Part shown: positions 31,561-35,080 of the stretch, piece after piece
How positions within the stretch are numbered: the first letter of the stretch is position 1
How the letters are laid out: each line of letters opens with the position of its first letter
From: Bacteroidota bacterium
GTDB lineage: Bacteria; Bacteroidota; JABWAT01
DNA: 35,080 nt
Assembly: GCA_020161835.1 (NCBI GenBank)
Contig: JAIUNL010000012.1
Span: 1 to 35,080 of the forward strand
Reading direction: 5' to 3'
The notes under the pieces: model-generated
What the model was told of the DNA's origin: nothing
Databases searched by the model: none
What the model saw: only the letters and a program-made list of their open reading frames with translations
Made by a program: the position numbers and the translations under genes

Positions 31561-31589
31561 TTGACAACATACTAATATAGTAGTATTAT
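31561..31589 (+). promoter_or_regulatory. Promoter with BlaI-type operator
   Basis: TTGACA (31561-31566) and TATTAT (31584-31589) are 17 bases apart. Between them lies the perfect palindrome TACTA-ATA-TAGTA (31570-31582), close to the TACTACA/TGTAGTA operator of BlaI/MecI repressors, with a further TAGTA overlapping the -10 side. The repressor gene starts 31 bases after the -10, so self-repression is the natural reading. Confidence 0.7.
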
Positions 31590-31619
31590 TGTTATAGTTG
31601 CTGATTTGCCAGAGGTTTT

Positions 31620-31997
31620 ATGAAGCAGAAGCGGTCCGTCTCCGGTTTAGGAGAAACTGAAATGGAAATTATGAACCACCTGTGGGATCTTGGATCCGGA
31701 ACGGTGGCCGATGTTCATTCCCGGATAAATGGGTACCGGAAGGTCGCCTACACCACTATTATGACAGTTTTAAAAAAACTGGCTGATAAAAATATGCTCC
31801 GCATTGAAAAAGAAGGCCTGACTTACCGGTATTTTCCGGTCCGGTCTGAAGCGGAAGTAAAAGGCGAGCTTGCCGACTCCTTCGTCTCGAGTGTTTTCCA
31901 GAATTCACCGGTTCAACTGGTGCAAACGCTGGTGAAAAAAGAAAAATTGACCCTATCCGAAATTGAAGAAATTAAAAAACTTATTGAGAATCTCTGA
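31620..31997 (+). CDS. BlaI/MecI/CopY-family transcriptional repressor
   Basis: The 125-residue protein has the BlaI winged-helix pattern: LGETEMEIMNHLWDLGSGTVADVHSRI, then AYTTIMTVLKKLADKNMLRIEKEGLTYRYFPV, followed by a helical C-terminal dimer region with the usual protease-sensitive stretch. It binds its operator as a dimer and is released on cleavage after signalling by a BlaR1-type partner. The partner gene starts in the stop codon (TGATG, one shared base). AGAGG lies four bases before the ATG. The palindrome just upstream supports self-regulation. No beta-lactamase gene is in view, so the wider targets are unknown. Confidence 0.92.
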   Translation: MKQKRSVSGLGETEMEIMNHLWDLGSGTVADVHSRINGYRKVAYTTIMTVLKKLADKNMLRIEKEGLTYRYFPVRSEAEVKGELADSFVSSVFQNSPVQLVQTLVKKEKLTLSEIEEIKKLIENL

Positions 31998-34354
31998 TGA
32001 ACGGATTCCAACTTATAGACCCGGGTCTTTCATTATTTGAAAACCTGTTTTTACCCACACTTGCCTGGTCAGTCGTTGTTGGGTTTGTTTTTCTTTTCAT
32101 TCACTTTTTATTTGCTGAAAATCCCAGATTTCAGACTCAGATCCGTATTTTACTGCTCTGGACGTTACCTGCGGCCATTTTTATCAATTTTATTCTGAAC
32201 ACGCAGTTTGTTCAGTCAAAACCCGATTTTATTGTCATTCCCGATAACATTTTAATATTAAGTCCTGACACCAGTGAACCCGTTCCGGCAGAAATCTCTG
32301 AACCTTCTCCGGATATTTTCGAACAAATCAAGGCAATCACCGGCTGGATATCCGGACTGACTATTCTGATCGGATTTTCTTATTTCACCGGATATCTATT
32401 GCTTTTTCACCGCCTGGCGAGATATCATCAGTACCTGATTTTAATCCCTGAAAATGAAGTTATTAAACTGATACTGCTTGAAAATGATTTAAATTCCAAA
32501 GTTACAGTTTATCAATCCAACGGATTTGTGACTCCGTTTACCTTTGGGTTTTCACATCCCAAAATTATTATCCCCGAAAAATATTGTTCAGATCCTGTTC
32601 AGTTTCAGTTGATACTCCGTCATGAGGTTTCTCACATCCGGAATCACGATTACCTGAAACAAATGGGAGAACAAGCGCTCAAGTTTCTTTTCTTCTGGAA
32701 TCCGCTTCTGCATCTGTTAACCCGGCAAATCAGCAACTACCGGGAAATGGCGTGCGATGTTCAGGTTCTGACTGTTTGTCCTGACTGGAAAAAGGAGTAC
32801 GCAACCCTGCTGCTCACTCACCTTTCAGAACCGGCAGCCTCAACCGGAGTGGCGGCAGCTATGTCTCACTCAACTGAGAATCTAAAGGAAAGGATATCTA
32901 AAATGAAAACGTATCAGGCAGTAAAGGAAAATAAAATCGCCACCGGAGTTTTGGCGGGAGTTTTAACAGTTTTTTCAATCACATTCATCCTGCTGGTTTC
33001 AAATGCCAGACTGGAAGCTGTGGAAAAGAGAACAGCTGGTCAGGAACTAACTTCAGAACCGGATTCACTCAACAAAGACTACCCGGAATTGGTTGGGGGA
33101 ATGGAGAGTATTTCTGAGTTGATGAAAAACCTGAAATACCCCGAATTGGCTAGAAATCAGGGAAAAGAAGGCACCATTTTGCTCAGCCTGAAAATCTCAG
33201 CAACCGGGGAAATCGAAGATATATTGGTCATTAAATCAACCGGTTCAACTGCCCTGGATGCTCAGGCAGTTGTTGCGGCTCAGGATTTGAAATTCAAACC
33301 GGCGTTAAAAGACGGAAAAGGCAAAGCTTCTGAAATCACCTTCCCAATCAAGTTTAAACTTCAGAACGAAAAAATAGAAGGTAATAGTGAAGAAAATGCT
33401 TCAGTTCCGGAAAATGCCCCTGCAGAGTTGTTTTTTAAAGGTTCAAGTAAAGGAAAATTGACAAAGTTGGAAATTCCTCTTGAAACTGGCAGTTTTAATG
33501 GAAAAGAAGGGTTGGTTGTAGTTAATGTTTATGTTTCTGAAGCAGGAGTACCTGAAAAGGCAGAAATCAAACGTTCATCCGGGTATAAAGACCTTGATGA
33601 ATACGCCAGAACATCCGCTTTAGGATTGGACTTCAAACCGGCAAGGCGCAATGGAAAATCAGTTACAGGGGAAGTTGAAATTCCAATCGATCTGAAGCAA
33701 ATTAAGCCGGGTGGTCAACTTTTAGGTGATAATTCCAACGAATCATCTTTAAATTCAGGACCCCAGATTAAAGGCGGATTCGGTGAATTGATGAAAAATC
33801 TGGTTTACCCGGAAGAAGCCTTGAAAAAAGGGATTGAAGGAACAGTTCTTCTAACTGTTGTTGTTGATGAAAGCGGCAATCCTATAAATATTGATTTTGA
33901 GAAATCGGTTCACCCTTTGATTGACGAGGCTGCTCTTGAGGCAGTCTTTAAAACCAAATTTATCCCCGGAAGAAAAGATGGAAAGGCAGTTTCCCAAAAA
34001 GTGACAATTCCAATTAAATTTAAAATTCCTGATAACCAGAAATCAGGTAAGATTGAAGAAAACCTTTCTGGGGAAGGGCAGGCTGAAATTGAAGGCGGAT
34101 TCGGTTCAATTTATAAAATTTTGGCTTACCCGGCTTCAGCTATAAAGGATAGTGTTCAGGGAGTTGTGGTGGTATCAGCTATTATTTCTGAAAAAGGCAA
34201 GCCAACTGGTGTAAAGATCATAAAATCAGTTCATCCTGATTTGGATCAGGCAGTTCTTGATGCCATTTTCCAAACGAAATTTAAGCCGGCCACCAAAAAC
34301 GGGATACCCGTTGAAGCAGAGATCACTATTCCGATCAAGTTCAAGTTGAATTGA
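31997..34354 (+). CDS. BlaR1/MecR1-like M56 metallopeptidase with four TonB C-terminal domains
   Basis: The 785-residue protein has an N-terminal membrane region (helices near 22-41, 50-68 and 113-137), then an M56 peptidase domain with zinc motif HEVSH (209-213) and likely third ligand E250 in YREMACD, and another helix at about 314-335. In place of a penicillin-binding sensor, the periplasmic part has four TonB C-terminal-like domains, near 362-455, 484-567, 588-677 and 695-785. Each shows YPELA-type start, EGTVLLxVxVxExG core, DLD/EAAL helix and FKPAxxxGK with an IPIKFKL end. It overlaps blaI by one base. By analogy it senses an envelope signal and cleaves the repressor. M56 proteins with one TonB domain are common in Bacteroidota; four in tandem is unusual. 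Confidence 0.88.
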   Translation: MNGFQLIDPGLSLFENLFLPTLAWSVVVGFVFLFIHFLFAENPRFQTQIRILLLWTLPAAIFINFILNTQFVQSKPDFIVIPDNILILSPDTSEPVPAEISEPSPDIFEQIKAITGWISGLTILIGFSYFTGYLLLFHRLARYHQYLILIPENEVIKLILLENDLNSKVTVYQSNGFVTPFTFGFSHPKIIIPEKYCSDPVQFQLILRHEVSHIRNHDYLKQMGEQALKFLFFWNPLLHLLTRQISNYREMACDVQVLTVCPDWKKEYATLLLTHLSEPAASTGVAAAMSHSTENLKERISKMKTYQAVKENKIATGVLAGVLTVFSITFILLVSNARLEAVEKRTAGQELTSEPDSLNKDYPELVGGMESISELMKNLKYPELARNQGKEGTILLSLKISATGEIEDILVIKSTGSTALDAQAVVAAQDLKFKPALKDGKGKASEITFPIKFKLQNEKIEGNSEENASVPENAPAELFFKGSSKGKLTKLEIPLETGSFNGKEGLVVVNVYVSEAGVPEKAEIKRSSGYKDLDEYARTSALGLDFKPARRNGKSVTGEVEIPIDLKQIKPGGQLLGDNSNESSLNSGPQIKGGFGELMKNLVYPEEALKKGIEGTVLLTVVVDESGNPINIDFEKSVHPLIDEAALEAVFKTKFIPGRKDGKAVSQKVTIPIKFKIPDNQKSGKIEENLSGEGQAEIEGGFGSIYKILAYPASAIKDSVQGVVVVSAIISEKGKPTGVKIIKSVHPDLDQAVLDAIFQTKFKPATKNGIPVEAEITIPIKFKLN

Positions 34355-34382
34355 ACTTAAAGCATAAGCAAAAAGACAGTAT

Positions 34383-34432
34383 GTATCCTTCGATACAATT
34401 TTTTGCAAAGCAAAAAATTACTCAGGATGACA
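34383..34432. repeat. Hairpin element ending GGATGACA (copy D), possible terminator
   Basis: GTATC-CTTC-GATAC (34383-34396) is followed by AATTTTTTGC (34397-34406) paired with GCAAAAAATT (34410-34419), then CTCAGGATGACA. The second hairpin, about 40 bases after the blaR1-like stop, may end transcription although no T run follows. Confidence 0.55.
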
Positions 34433-34473
34433 ATATAGCAGGACAAATCAATTAGACTTTTTGTATAAAACCT

Positions 34474-34500
34474 ATCCTGTTAATCCTGTCCATCCCTGTT
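34474..34500. repeat. Period-9 repeat, ATCCTG type
   Basis: ATCCTGTTA, ATCCTGTCC and ATCCCTGTT stand in register, in the same family as the arrays at 16741 and 26034. They lie just past the 3' end of the ABC ATPase gene. Confidence 0.7.
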
Positions 34501-34510
34501 AAAAATGAAA

Positions 34511-35080
34511 TTACCAGGGAAAAACAACAGGTTTTTCCTCAGTTTCACCGATTGATGACAGAAAAATGGATTCCAGGTCGGACTTCTGCTGAAGTCCGGC
34601 CAGATCCTGCTGAATAGAAGCAAAATCTCCCGAGAGTACAATCTCACCTTTGTTGATAATCGCCAGATCGTCGATAATTTCTTCCAGATGCGATAGTACG
34701 TGACTGGAAATAAACACAGAACCACCTGCGGCTGCAAAATCCTTCAGAATCCGTTTCATCATTCTTGAAGATGACGGATCAACTGATTCAAACGGTTCAT
34801 CCAGAACGAGTAAGTCCGGTTTATGGATCAGGGCACAGAGAAAACCGAGTTTCTTTTTCATCCCGGAAGAAAAATCAGTCACCAGTTTTTTTGATTCCAC
34901 ATCCAGATCGAGCATTCTGGCCAGAATAAACGCCCGCCGTTCTGATTCTTCTTTTGTCAGACCATACAACTTTCCGAAATAAACCAGATTTTCAAGGGAA
35001 GTCATCAAGTCAAAAATGGCGGGTTCAGAAAACAAAACGCCAAGTTTATTGAGTGCACCAACCGAGGTTGAAGAAATCAC
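34511..35080 (-). CDS. ABC transporter ATP-binding protein (5' partial)
   Basis: The frame stays open to the right edge, so the first codon seen (GTG at 35080) is probably internal and the Walker A part lies outside. Present are a Q-loop-region stretch GVLFSEPAIFDLMTSLENL, the signature TDFSSGMKKKLGFLCALI, Walker B LLVLDEPFESVDP and the switch histidine in SSHVLSHLEE. The pattern is that of CcmA/DrrA-type ATPases of exporters with separate membrane subunits (YhaQ, NatA, LptB-like). The SSGM signature instead of LSGGQ is common in this group. It is unlikely to be the missing ATPase of the sugar importer at 2542-5562, which would need a MalK-type protein with a C-terminal regulatory domain. Confidence 0.85.
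   Translation of the reverse strand: MISSTSVGALNKLGVLFSEPAIFDLMTSLENLVYFGKLYGLTKEESERRAFILARMLDLDVESKKLVTDFSSGMKKKLGFLCALIHKPDLLVLDEPFESVDPSSSRMMKRILKDFAAAGGSVFISSHVLSHLEEIIDDLAIINKGEIVLSGDFASIQQDLAGLQQKSDLESIFLSSIGETEEKPVVFPW

Noticed and set aside
34511..35080. ABC ATPase at the right edge as the missing ATPase of the sugar importer
   Set aside because: Its motifs and short C-terminus fit exporter-type ATPases, not MalK, and it lies 29 kb away in another operon.

Overview
The window looks like a chromosomal segment from a diderm bacterium of the FCB group (Bacteroidota, Ignavibacteriota or a related candidate phylum). Three secreted proteins end in a type IX secretion (T9SS) sorting domain with a YPNPFNP-type motif. 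Several start regions carry the TTG-N19/20-TAnnTTTG promoter pattern of Bacteroidota. Lipoproteins are frequent and Shine-Dalgarno sites are patchy. No rRNA, tRNA, CRISPR array, transposase or phage gene was seen, and species cannot be named from this sequence.

Region 1 (1-9916) is centred on carbohydrate use. A large secreted protein with repeated carbohydrate-binding-like modules, truncated by the left edge, is followed by a strong hairpin terminator. An ABC sugar importer follows (lipoprotein binding protein and two permeases, no ATPase), with a DUF58 protein at its end. Next comes an operon of a lipoprotein GH13 amylase-type enzyme, biotin-protein ligase and type III pantothenate kinase. 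The likely theme is binding, cleavage and import of alpha-glucan oligosaccharides, but the substrate is inferred.

Region 2 (9917-16541) holds a YjdM-type zinc-ribbon protein and a convergent YihX-like HAD phosphatase. A second operon has a lipoprotein joining a degenerate 5'-nucleotidase-like domain to a tetraheme cytochrome, a lone trpD and a small muconolactone-isomerase-like protein. A cytoplasmic six-hairpin glycosidase follows.

Region 3 (16542-25922) has an AsmA-like/GT51 peptidoglycan glycosyltransferase fusion, a methyltransferase-epimerase pair, a GH2 enzyme with the Ser-Asp doublet of exo-beta-D-glucosaminidases, and a T9SS-exported protein of unknown function.

Region 4 (25923-35080) has a propeller-like lipoprotein behind a poly-G tract and a Bacteroidota-type promoter, an 1125-residue T9SS-exported protein, a BlaI-BlaR1-like pair with an operator palindrome and four TonB C-terminal domains on the sensor, and the end of an ABC ATPase gene.

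The intergenic DNA is unusually rich in short dispersed repeats. These include heptamer arrays of differing sequence, 9-bp-period arrays (ATCCTG and ACAGAA types), hairpins with changing stems around a constant CACTTCGACTCCGCTCAGTG core, GTAG-type REP-like hairpins, and elements ending GGATGACA. This repeat landscape, the metallophosphatase-cytochrome fusion and the four-TonB BlaR1 protein are the least ordinary parts of the window.
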